Source of the DNA: an uncultured Saprospiraceae bacterium
GTDB taxonomy: Bacteria > Bacteroidota > Bacteroidia > Chitinophagales > Saprospiraceae
Length of the DNA: 5,521 nucleotides
NCBI GenBank assembly: GCA_937959375.1
Contig: CALGLS010000133.1
Coordinates: 1 to 5,521, forward strand
Direction: 5' to 3'
The notes under the pieces are model-generated. The model had not been told where the DNA came from, searched no databases, and saw nothing but the letters and a program-made list of their open reading frames with translations. Numbering within the stretch: the first letter of the stretch is position 1; every line of letters starts with the position of its first letter. The position numbers and the translations under genes were made by a program. This document shows, piece by piece, positions 1 through 4,977 of this stretch.

Positions 1-4
1 TAAT

Positions 5-769
5 GTGTCACATCTTGTTGGAAACCTAAACTTGCAGGGTTTTTCAAAAATAAAAGAGATTAATAACTCCACTCATCGGTCTAATATCAAAAAGAAACAG
101 AATCTAGCCAAAAAGAAAAAAATAGATCGATCTAAAACAACCGAACAGAGACTATTAGATCTATTCGAGTTATTTTATTTCTTAAACGAAGAAAAAGAAC
201 TAAACACAAATGAGAATTACTACAGAAGACTGGCTAAAAAGAAGTTTACTAAACAGCGAGAAGTATGGCAAAACGAATATCGTAGATTGACAACTAAAAT
301 CAAACCAGGCTCAACTGATGAGCCTCTGCCAAAATATTACACCTTCTATTTTGTAAGAAATAATTCAAATAGTGAGTTCATTGTTGAGATTAAGAATATA
401 ACGGAAGATCAATTTATTAATTATAAATCAAAAGAAACAATTGGAAATATTAGTTCGGCTATTGACAAATTAAATCCTTTAGCTATAATCACTATCGGAT
501 TAGATTATCTAGTTAATAAAAAAAGTATTAAATCTCCTCAAGAATTGATAGAAAATTTATGTATTAATCCTACAGAAAAAAATTATTCTGCAGATGAGAT
601 TCAACAACTAATAATCGACATATCAATTTGGCAGAATAAGAGAATCAATTCTGACTATGAAGAATATCGGAGAATCAAAATTTCGAAAAATAAGTTATCA
701 ATCGATAAGGCAATCTATACTAGAGAGAATGCCAAAATTTGGGTTAATCAGTTTTGTTATTCAAGTTAG
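5..769 (+). CDS. Hypothetical protein, unrecognised; possibly 5'-truncated by window edge
   Basis: I do not recognise this protein. The frame is open from the window edge to a TAG at 767-769. The first usable start is a GTG at 5-7, but nothing upstream excludes a longer gene, and there is not one methionine codon after that start in 254 residues, so the true start is likely upstream. The first ~45 residues are very basic (KKKQ and AKKKK clusters). A charged, probably helical stretch follows (about 46-98, with 'YYRRLAKKKF' and 'NEYRRLTTK'), then a more globular part with 'YYTFYFVRNN' (111-120) and 'LAIITIGLDYLV' (159-170). No signal peptide, Cys cluster or catalytic motif is evident. Asn, Lys and Ile dominate, in line with an AT-rich genome. 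It lies 167 bp before the Zn-ribbon gene on the same strand, so a shared operon is not obvious. A basic nucleic-acid-associated protein is conceivable, but that is a guess. Confidence 0.6.
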   Translation: MSHLVGNLNLQGFSKIKEINNSTHRSNIKKKQNLAKKKKIDRSKTTEQRLLDLFELFYFLNEEKELNTNENYYRRLAKKKFTKQREVWQNEYRRLTTKIKPGSTDEPLPKYYTFYFVRNNSNSEFIVEIKNITEDQFINYKSKETIGNISSAIDKLNPLAIITIGLDYLVNKKSIKSPQELIENLCINPTEKNYSADEIQQLIIDISIWQNKRINSDYEEYRRIKISKNKLSIDKAIYTRENAKIWVNQFCYSS

Positions 770-820
770 ACATTGCTTTAACTTTCCAAATAATGATTCC
801 CAATAGTCACAGAACCAAAT

Positions 821-917
821 CAACCCGAATAAAAAACGAATAAAAACGACACATTCGAATCAATTCCCCATCATAAACGCATTAATCCGAATTAATCCGT
901 CTTAGCCGAATTAATTC
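821..917 (+). repeat. Cluster of short CGAAT / CCGAATTAAT repeats upstream of the Zn-ribbon gene
   Basis: The 167-bp gap before the Zn-ribbon gene holds several related short repeats. CGAATAAAAA occurs at 826-835 and 837-846 (11-bp period). ATTCGAAT at 853-860 is a perfect palindrome. ATTAATCCG is tandemly repeated at 881-889 and 891-899 (10-bp period). CCGAATTAAT occurs at 887-896 and 906-915. The 10-bp palindrome GAATTAATTC lies at 908-917. The last repeat ends about 20 bp before the start codon at 937. Such a layout could be an operator or promoter region for the downstream pair, or plain low-complexity drift in AT-rich DNA. No clear promoter of the Bacteroidota type (TTTG ... TAnnTTTG) was found. 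Confidence 0.45.
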
Positions 918-936
918 ATAAAATTTAAGCCTAAAA

Positions 937-1314
937 ATGGATAAGCTACAACAAAAATGTATCAAATGCGGTCTTAGTTTCAAGGGTCGCTTAGACAAAA
1001 AATTCTGCACAGAGCAGTGCAAATCAGATTTTAATAATCGGAAGGCCTGGAAAAGAAGACGAAAGCGAAAACGGAAAGAAGAAATAACTGGGAGTATTCA
1101 TAAAATCTTATGGCGTAATCGGAAAATTCTGTTGAAACTTTTAGATGAAGGTACTACTGAGATATTGGAAAGTGATTTAGAGGATCTTGGTTTCAGGATT
1201 AATTTTATTACACATTTTGAAGTTCGTGAAGAAGGTGTAAATAATTTGAATGTTTATGACATTGGATGTTACTCCGATAAAAAAGGCAAAATGATAATCT
1301 ATAGCAATGAGTAA
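937..1314 (+). CDS. Small Zn-ribbon protein (DUF2116-like), predicted nucleic-acid binding
   Basis: This 125-residue protein opens with a four-cysteine zinc site, C8-x2-C11 and C24-x3-C28, in the context 'CIKCGLSFKGR.DKKFC...C'. That resembles the short Zn-ribbon proteins annotated as DUF2116-like in many Bacteroidota. An Arg/Lys-rich patch follows at residues 36-48 (KAWKRRRKRKRK), fitting nucleic-acid contact. The C-terminal half has the pattern I associate with this family: 'WRNRKILLKLL' (59-69), 'LEDLGFRINFITH' (81-93), then a short beta-like tail. The ATG at 937 has no Shine-Dalgarno sequence, only A-rich DNA, as is usual in this phylum. The stop codon lies inside the start of the next gene (8-nt overlap), so the two are probably co-transcribed and translationally coupled. 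The molecular role of the family is unknown to me; family assignment is from memory of the motif, not from a search. Confidence 0.75.
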   Translation: MDKLQQKCIKCGLSFKGRLDKKFCTEQCKSDFNNRKAWKRRRKRKRKEEITGSIHKILWRNRKILLKLLDEGTTEILESDLEDLGFRINFITHFEVREEGVNNLNVYDIGCYSDKKGKMIIYSNE

Positions 1315-1615
1315 AATACCATATTTAGGAACGAACGGTTATGGAGGTGCAGTGCCTCCTTCATCAGGGTCTTCAGGCTCCCAGAACGCTGAATCAAATT
1401 CAAAGTTCTACATTTTTGCTGTGCTGATATTTATGCTGATCGGAGTAGTCTTATACTTTTTACTACGAGAAGATAAGCCCTCTATCGTCGCTAAAGGTGG
1501 TACTGGCAGCACAGAGACGAGTAATAATCCAAGGCAAAGTATTCCTCCCATCCAAGGAAAAGGCTGGATTACACCATCTGGTGATCGGTATGACTCAAGA
1601 GGGCTTCCGCTATAA
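1307..1615 (+). CDS. Small single-pass membrane protein, unknown function
   Basis: I do not recognise this 102-residue protein. It starts with an ATG at 1307-1309 that overlaps the last 8 nt of the Zn-ribbon gene in another frame, which supports this start and an operon. Residues 1-32 are Gly/Ser/Pro-rich (GYGGAVPPSSGSSGS) and look disordered. Residues 34-53 (from FYIFAVLIFM to LYFLL) form one clear membrane-spanning helix. It is followed at once by R54-E55-D56-K57, and then a 45-residue Gly/Ser/Thr/Pro-rich tail ending 'GWITPSGDRYDSRGLPL'. No cleavable signal peptide or lipobox Cys is seen; the protein has no cysteine. The tail could be a short cytoplasmic or periplasmic segment; topology is unclear. 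The pairing with a Zn-ribbon protein is the only functional hint. Confidence 0.65.
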   Translation: MSKIPYLGTNGYGGAVPPSSGSSGSQNAESNSKFYIFAVLIFMLIGVVLYFLLREDKPSIVAKGGTGSTETSNNPRQSIPPIQGKGWITPSGDRYDSRGLPL

Positions 1616-1642
1616 AGGAAAATAGTCACCACTCCCTTCTTC

Positions 1643-1846
1643 TCAGTCATCAAAGTCATCCCATGCGGAGTTCATTTCATCATGTTTCATCTCGTCAAGG
1701 ATGGTGACGTATTTCAAGGTATCTTTGTGTCCCAGAATTTCATGCAGTACTTCCATACGCATCCCCTGCTCTAAACTCAAAACAGCAAATGTTCTCCGAG
1801 CGGGAATTAGATCTAAGAATAATGATTTACCATTTTCTTGCTTCAA
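1643..1846 (-). pseudogene. Tyrosine recombinase/integrase, decayed C-terminal fragment
   Basis: Reading the minus strand from about 1846, 67 residues match the end of a phage-type tyrosine recombinase: 'ARRTFAVLSLEQGM' (box II arginine region), 'EVLHEILGHKD' (the LGH motif), and 'KYVTILDEMKHDEM', where the Tyr would be the nucleophile. Numbering from the TTG at 1844-1846, these are R17, H40 and Y46. Only the last ~70 of the usual 300-400 residues exist. A TGA lies in frame three codons upstream of that TTG, and no ATG is available. The His of the usual H-x-x-R is replaced by Ile (IPARR), and the LGH-to-Tyr gap is about three residues shorter than in typical members. It is therefore a dead remnant, not an active integrase. 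It converges on the membrane-protein gene, with 27 bp between the two stops, and lies 78 bp from the left end of the IS. Confidence 0.65.
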
Positions 1847-1924
1847 TTGAAATCAATTTCTTATGAGTATATCTTGACTTAATAGTGATAAGATTTTCAT
1901 TAAACTTCATTTTTTGCTTTGACT
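1827..1924 (-). pseudogene. Possible severed 3' end of the HTH gene on the far side of the IS
   Basis: On the minus strand, from the left IS boundary at 1924 down to a TAA at 1827-1829, one frame is open (SKQKMKFNENLITIK... ending ARKW). The other two frames hit stops within 8 codons. If the IS is removed exactly at its ends, base 4502 joins the first two bases here to give a GAG codon, and the HTH reading frame continues into this segment without a stop, giving a protein of about 147 residues. This is one of three possible phases, so chance is a fair alternative. An internal ATG (MKFNEN...) could also have begun another small gene. No motif is visible, and the last 20 nt overlap the recombinase relic in another frame. 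Confidence 0.3.
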
Positions 1925-1936
1925 TGCATATTCGCA
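1925..1936 (+). repeat. IS21 left terminal inverted repeat (outer tip)
   Basis: TGCATATTCGCA matches the reverse complement of 4490-4501 at 12 of 12 bases. The bases outside do not match (T at 1924 against G at the complementary position of 4502), which sets the left boundary of the element. Confidence 0.85.
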
Positions 1937-2042
1937 CAGGTTTGACCCCCCAATTCGCATTTACTCTGACCCCCTCATTCCGAAGCTTTGACCCCCTATA
2001 TTTTGGGTGAATGTTAATAACATTCCGAAGGTTTGACCCCCT
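1930..2042 (+). repeat. IS21 left multiple terminal repeats, four ATTC...TGACCCCC units
   Basis: Four imperfect units of 21-23 bp share an ATTC start and a TGACCCCC end: 1930-1952, 1953-1975, 1977-1997 and 2022-2042. The first three are nearly head-to-tail; the fourth follows a 24-bp spacer. The last two, with one flanking base on each side (1976-1998 and 2021-2043), agree at 22 of 23 bases. In IS21 such repeats are binding sites for the IstA transposase, and this is the likely role here. The left end has two more units than the right, and because they lie upstream of istA they may also let transposase act on its own expression. Confidence 0.8.
2009..2025. promoter_or_regulatory. 17-bp dyad between terminal-repeat units, possible istA operator
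   Basis: GAATGTTAATAACATTC has perfect 8-bp arms around one central base. It lies 78 bp upstream of the istA start and runs into the fourth terminal-repeat unit. Symmetry of this quality suggests binding by a dimeric protein, possibly a host regulator or IstA through its HTH domain. There is no other support. Confidence 0.35.
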
Positions 2043-2080
2043 AAAAAAAAGTGGATACATACGTAAAAAATGACCAAATT

Positions 2081-2100
2081 CGTAGCAACTAAATACTACG
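2081..2100 (+). promoter_or_regulatory. Small inverted repeat just before the istA start codon
   Basis: CGTAG at 2081-2085 and CTACG at 2096-2100 form a 5-bp stem with a 10-base loop, ending three bases before the ATG at 2104. In the mRNA this hairpin would cover the ribosome-landing zone, and so could hold istA translation low, or it could be an operator. The stem is short and chance is possible. Confidence 0.25.
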
Positions 2101-2103
2101 ATA

Positions 2104-3660
2104 ATGGGAAAAATAAAACGTATGGATCAAGTAAAAACAATATTACGCGTCTATTTAGAGACCGGATCAATTAAGGGATCTGCCCGTAGATTAGGCGTGT
2201 CCAAGAATACGGTAAAAATCTATGTGAGGAAGGCTCGTTCTCATTGTGAGGATCTTTCAAAGGTACTTTTATTGACTGATGTTGACTTTTTGAAGGTATT
2301 TTATTCTTCAGATAGCAAGGCTTCAACTTCACGAGAGCTGGTGTTTGAGGGCAAGGTAACGGATTGGACTAAAGCGCTAAGCAAAGTTGGTGTAACGCGC
2401 TATTTATTATGGGAAGAATATCGCGAGGAATACCCTGATGGCTTTGGTTACAGTCAGTTTTGTCGACGGCTGAGAAACGCTGTTCGACGAAAGGATTTAA
2501 CGCTAAGTTTAGATCATAATCCGGGGGAAAAAGTTCAAATAGATTTTGCGGGTAAGAAAATGCAATGGGTAGATTCGTCTAGTGGTGAGGTGCATGATTG
2601 CGAGGTACTGGTGGCTGTAATGCCTTATAGTCAATATAGTTTTGCAGTGGCTGTTCCGAGCCAAAAGACGGCTGACTTTATACAAGCAATCAATCAGACT
2701 TTTTTATATTTTGGAAAACTTCCACAAGTTGTTTTGTCCGATAATTTAAAAGCCTTTGTTGTGCGTTCTAATCGGTATCAACCTAAGTTTAATGAGCTGT
2801 GTATTCAACTTGCTACACACTATCAAATCGACTTGGAAGCAGCACGCGTTCGCAAGCCAAAAGACAAGGCAAGTGTGGAGAATATGGTACGTACTATTTA
2901 TAGTCGTGTGTATGCTCCATTGCGGAATAAAACCTTCCATAGTTTAGCTGAATTAAATGAAGGAATTAGGGAGCAACTTACCATCCATAACAACAAACCT
3001 TACCAGAAAAAAGAAGGTACTCGACAGAGCGTTTTTGAACAATACGAATCGCCAGTGATGAAAGATCTTCCTCCAGATTTATTTGAAATCAAGCAAACCA
3101 CAAAAGCGAAAGTTCAACGTAATTATCACGTTTTTCTTGGAGAAGAAAGGAACTACTATTCTGTTCCGTTTAAGTATGTTGGCAAGCAAACAACAGTGGT
3201 CTATACTTCCAAAATAGTTGAAGTATACCTTGACAATCAACGCATTGCGATACATGAACGCTTGCCAGGACGTGACACCTACATGCACCAGACGAATACA
3301 ACTCATATGCCTAAAAACCATATCGAATGGAAAACATCTCAAGGTTATGATGCCGCCTATTTTTTAGAACAAGCACAAAAAATAGGAGACGCAACTTGTT
3401 GGGCTTTTGGCCACATACTAACTTCTAGAATACATCAATCACAAGGCTATAACAGTTGTCGTGCCATCCTTCAGTTAGGAAAAAAGTACTCCAACGAACG
3501 ACTAGAAAAAGCCGCACTTCGTTGTCAAAAAATTGGCAAAGCATCCTACTCAATATTGAACAATATTTTAAGTAAAAACTTAGACCAACAAGCAGAGCAA
3601 ATTCCTTTGTTCAAAACACCCGAACACGATAACATCAGAGGTGCTGAGAAGTACCAATAA
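2104..3660 (+). CDS. istA: IS21-family transposase IstA (DDE/rve integrase fold)
   Basis: This 518-residue protein is the DNA-cutting and strand-joining transposase. An N-terminal helix-turn-helix ('GSIKGSARRLGVSKNTVKIY', about 21-40) should bind the terminal repeats. The catalytic core of the rve type carries the DDE triad: D147 in 'KVQIDFAGKK', D213 in 'VVLSDNLKAFV' and E259 in 'KDKASVENMVRTIY'. The C-terminal part holds the family's beta-rich segment ('YYSVPFKYVGKQTTVVY', about 351-367), a 'LPGRDTYMHQTNTTHMPKNH' stretch (387-406), and the typical ending 'IRGAEKYQ'. Length is normal for the family and no frameshift is seen, so it looks functional. The ATG at 2104 is chosen; ATG at 2122 (MDQVKTIL) is an alternative that keeps all domains. 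No Shine-Dalgarno is seen. istB follows after 30 bp, so the two are almost certainly one transcript. Confidence 0.95.
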   Translation: MGKIKRMDQVKTILRVYLETGSIKGSARRLGVSKNTVKIYVRKARSHCEDLSKVLLLTDVDFLKVFYSSDSKASTSRELVFEGKVTDWTKALSKVGVTRYLLWEEYREEYPDGFGYSQFCRRLRNAVRRKDLTLSLDHNPGEKVQIDFAGKKMQWVDSSSGEVHDCEVLVAVMPYSQYSFAVAVPSQKTADFIQAINQTFLYFGKLPQVVLSDNLKAFVVRSNRYQPKFNELCIQLATHYQIDLEAARVRKPKDKASVENMVRTIYSRVYAPLRNKTFHSLAELNEGIREQLTIHNNKPYQKKEGTRQSVFEQYESPVMKDLPPDLFEIKQTTKAKVQRNYHVFLGEERNYYSVPFKYVGKQTTVVYTSKIVEVYLDNQRIAIHERLPGRDTYMHQTNTTHMPKNHIEWKTSQGYDAAYFLEQAQKIGDATCWAFGHILTSRIHQSQGYNSCRAILQLGKKYSNERLEKAALRCQKIGKASYSILNNILSKNLDQQAEQIPLFKTPEHDNIRGAEKYQ

Positions 3661-3690
3661 ACTTGATTATTTTATCTAAAATTTATACAC

Positions 3691-4425
3691 ATGAAAAATG
3701 CATCATTGCAAACAATGAAAGAAATGAAAATGGAAGGAATGGCATCTGCCTATGAAGCGGTATTGTCCTTGCCTATTAACAAACAACCAGAGCCACATCA
3801 AATGCTCGCTCAACTAGTAGACGCCGAACAACAACATCGTACACACAAGAAAATGAAAATGCTTTTAAGGTTCAGTAAAATGCGATATACTGTAAGCATA
3901 CAAGATATTGATTGTTCGAAAAAACGAAATCTATCAAAAGAAAAACTGGCCTTACTCGCTGATTGTGCTTACCTCGACAGAGGCGAAAACATACTCATCA
4001 CTGGCGCTACTGGTTGCGGTAAATCTTATCTGGCATGCGCCCTTGGTAACAATGCCTGCGTCAACTCTTACCGAACATTATACTTTAATATGAATCGATT
4101 TACAGAACAGATTGCACTGGCCAAAACAGAAGGGACACTCATCAAATGGATGGATAGAATCAAAAGAGCTAAACTCATTATTATGGATGACTTTGGGTTA
4201 CAACCCATTACCCATACTGTCAAATTAATCCTATTGCAAATACTAGAAGACCGATACGAAAATGCTTCTACTATGATCTGTTCTCAACTCCCCGTAGGCA
4301 AATGGCACCAATATTTTGATGAACCAACCATCGCTGACGCTATCCTTGACCGGATCATCCCAAAAGCACATCGCATAGAATTGAAAGGAAATAGTTTAAG
4401 AACTAAATCTAAACATGTATCTTAA
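3691..4425 (+). CDS. istB: IS21-family helper ATPase IstB (AAA+, DnaC-like)
   Basis: IstB is the AAA+ partner that, in IS21, assembles on DNA with ATP and directs IstA to its target. The 244-residue protein has the expected short N-terminal helical region (1-70, beginning 'LQTMKEMKMEGMASAYEAVL'). The ATPase domain follows: Walker A 'GATGCGKS' (105-112, with K111 binding phosphate), Walker B 'LIIMDDFG' (162-169, D166/D167), a sensor-1-like 'STMICSQLP' (193-201), and 'ADAILDRIIPKAHRIEL' (215-231), where R221 is a candidate arginine finger. The last is the box common to IstB and DnaC. All key residues are present and the length is usual. The ATG at 3691 has an AT-rich leader without Shine-Dalgarno; translation may depend on readthrough from istA 30 bp upstream. 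The gene ends 27 bp before the innermost right terminal-repeat unit. Confidence 0.95.
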   Translation: MKNASLQTMKEMKMEGMASAYEAVLSLPINKQPEPHQMLAQLVDAEQQHRTHKKMKMLLRFSKMRYTVSIQDIDCSKKRNLSKEKLALLADCAYLDRGENILITGATGCGKSYLACALGNNACVNSYRTLYFNMNRFTEQIALAKTEGTLIKWMDRIKRAKLIIMDDFGLQPITHTVKLILLQILEDRYENASTMICSQLPVGKWHQYFDEPTIADAILDRIIPKAHRIELKGNSLRTKSKHVS

Positions 4426-4442
4426 CTTTTGAAAAACGTATG

Positions 4443-4451
4443 TTATCCACA
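4443..4451 (+). promoter_or_regulatory. Perfect DnaA-box match at the inner edge of the right IS end
   Basis: TTATCCACA equals the consensus DnaA box. It touches the innermost right terminal repeat. The left end has a related motif in inverse orientation, GTGGATA at 2051-2057, also just inside its innermost TTTGACCCCCT unit. The paired placement suggests the motif belongs to the end structure of the IS. Whether DnaA binds it is unknown; a lone 9-mer can occur by chance. Confidence 0.4.
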
Positions 4452-4847
4452 CAGGGGGTCAAAGGTGTAGAATGAGGGGGTCAGTTGGATGCGAATATGC
4501 ACAAAATCTTTATTCCAAAGAAAAGTATCTCCCTCCCCCTTCTTTCTCCTCCTTTCAAACTTCAAAAACTCAGATTTGCGAATTCGAACTCTGGAGTTTA
4601 TTCTTAAAAGAGGAAAGATTCCTTTTCTAATCCAATTCCATATAGTGGTTTCTGTTACTTGGCAATATTTTGCTAAGTCTTTAACCGTTAACAATCTGTC
4701 GTCTTCCTCTCGTTTTACTTCTTTGTGCAATTTAAAGTCTGGGCTGGATATAATTGAATAAACCGTTTCTTCGATACAGGATTTTAAAAGGTCCTTAAAT
4801 TCTTCTTTGGTTGTTAGGTAATGGATTAGGAGGTTTTGGTTTTGCAT
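4443..4847 (-). CDS. Excisionase-type helix-turn-helix protein, 3' end replaced by IS sequence
   Basis: A 134-codon frame starts at ATG 4847. Residues 51-98 form a MerR/excisionase-like HTH of the HTH_17 kind ('LLTVKDLAKYCQVTETTIWNWIRKG', then a wing 'LLRINSRVRIRKSEFLKF'), the DNA-binding domain common in Bacteroidota mobile elements. The N-terminal 50 residues are a charged helical lead. A basic patch follows (ERRRKKGEG, 98-106). Codon 116 straddles the IS boundary, so residues 116-134 and the TAA at 4443-4445 come from the right end of the IS. The DNA-binding part is complete, so the altered protein may still bind DNA. Before insertion the frame may have continued into 1827-1924. The start has an A-rich, SD-less leader. 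Such proteins act as excisionases or regulators near integrases; with the recombinase relic beyond the IS in the same orientation, a former mobile-element module is plausible. Confidence 0.75.
   Translation of the reverse strand: MQNQNLLIHYLTTKEEFKDLLKSCIEETVYSIISSPDFKLHKEVKREEDDRLLTVKDLAKYCQVTETTIWNWIRKGIFPLLRINSRVRIRKSEFLKFERRRKKGEGDTFLWNKDFVHIRIQLTPSFYTFDPLCG
4453..4489 (-). repeat. IS21 right multiple terminal repeats, two inverted units
   Basis: The right end holds two copies of the terminal unit in inverse orientation, seen as AGGGGGTCAAA (4453-4463) and AGGGGGTCAG (4475-4484). GAATGAGGGGGTCAG at 4470-4484 is the exact complement of CTGACCCCCTCATTC at 1966-1980. The 6-bp gap to the inner copy is the same on both sides, so these are true counterparts of left units 2 and 3. 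The outer unit continues into the 12-bp tip at 4490-4501. These are the likely IstA binding sites of the right end. Confidence 0.8.
4490..4501 (-). repeat. IS21 right terminal inverted repeat (outer tip)
   Basis: TGCGAATATGCA is the exact reverse complement of 1925-1936 and ends in CA, the usual last dinucleotide of IS21 elements. It also codes on the minus strand for part of the foreign tail of the interrupted HTH protein. Confidence 0.85.
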
Positions 4848-4932
4848 TGTTATTTGATTTTGGTTGAAAAATAAGATAGGGAATAGTCGTTATATAAGAG
4901 TTGAGGTAAGAGAGAAAAGTTGACTTTATTAA

Positions 4933-4968
4933 CACGAGACAGCCCCCGAACCCCACTAGTGACTCGTG
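4933..4968 (-). terminator. Possible terminator-like hairpin after the oxidoreductase gene
   Basis: CACGAG (4933-4938) and CTCGTG (4963-4968) can pair around a 24-base loop that is notably GC-rich (CCCCCGAACCCC) and holds the palindrome CACTAGTG (4954-4961). The hairpin starts 9 bp past the stop of the minus-strand oxidoreductase gene and is followed on that strand by a short AT-rich stretch. That fits a terminator between this gene and the HTH gene. The stem is only 6 bp and there is no proper U-tract, so another structured role is equally possible. Confidence 0.3.
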
Positions 4969-4977
4969 CTCTGCTTT

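Larger units (their letters stand above)
1925..4501 (+). mobile_element. IS21-family insertion sequence, 2577 bp, apparently complete
   Basis: The element carries istA and istB in the IS21 order and orientation. It is bounded by a perfect 12-bp inverted repeat: TGCATATTCGCA at 1925-1936 and its complement at 4490-4501. Identity stops exactly outside these bases, so the element runs 5'-TG...CA-3', as is usual in the family. Further in, each end holds repeated units ending TGACCCCC, the multiple-terminal-repeat design of IS21 elements, where IstA is known to bind. Both genes look intact, so the element may be active. The flanks next to the ends (CTTTGACT before 1925 and CAAAATCT after 4501) share no 4-8 bp duplication, which a simple insertion should have left. 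The IS looks less AT-rich than its flanks, suggesting more recent arrival. Confidence 0.93.

Noticed and set aside
1408..1659. Minus-strand open frame of 83 codons
   Set aside because: It is antisense to the membrane-protein gene and reads its low-complexity codons backwards. It shows no domain, and the plus-strand frame is supported by the overlap with the Zn-ribbon gene.
1930..2042. Regular repeats considered as a CRISPR array or plasmid iterons
   Set aside because: The units are 21-23 bp, mostly without spacers, and appear in inverse orientation at the other end of an IS21 element, which explains them as transposase binding sites.
1827..2060. 77-codon minus-strand frame across the left IS end taken as a gene
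   Set aside because: Its first part is a translation of the C-rich terminal repeats of the IS. Only the part from 1924 downwards could be an original coding remnant.
2746..3342. Several short open frames on both strands within istA
   Set aside because: They are shadows of the strongly supported transposase frame and show no recognisable protein features.
3908..4093. 61-codon plus-strand frame inside istB
   Set aside because: It lies in another frame across the Walker A region of IstB, which is clearly the coding frame.
4489..4761. 90-codon plus-strand frame opposite the HTH gene
   Set aside because: The minus strand encodes a clear HTH domain, and the plus frame begins inside the IS tip and has no motif.
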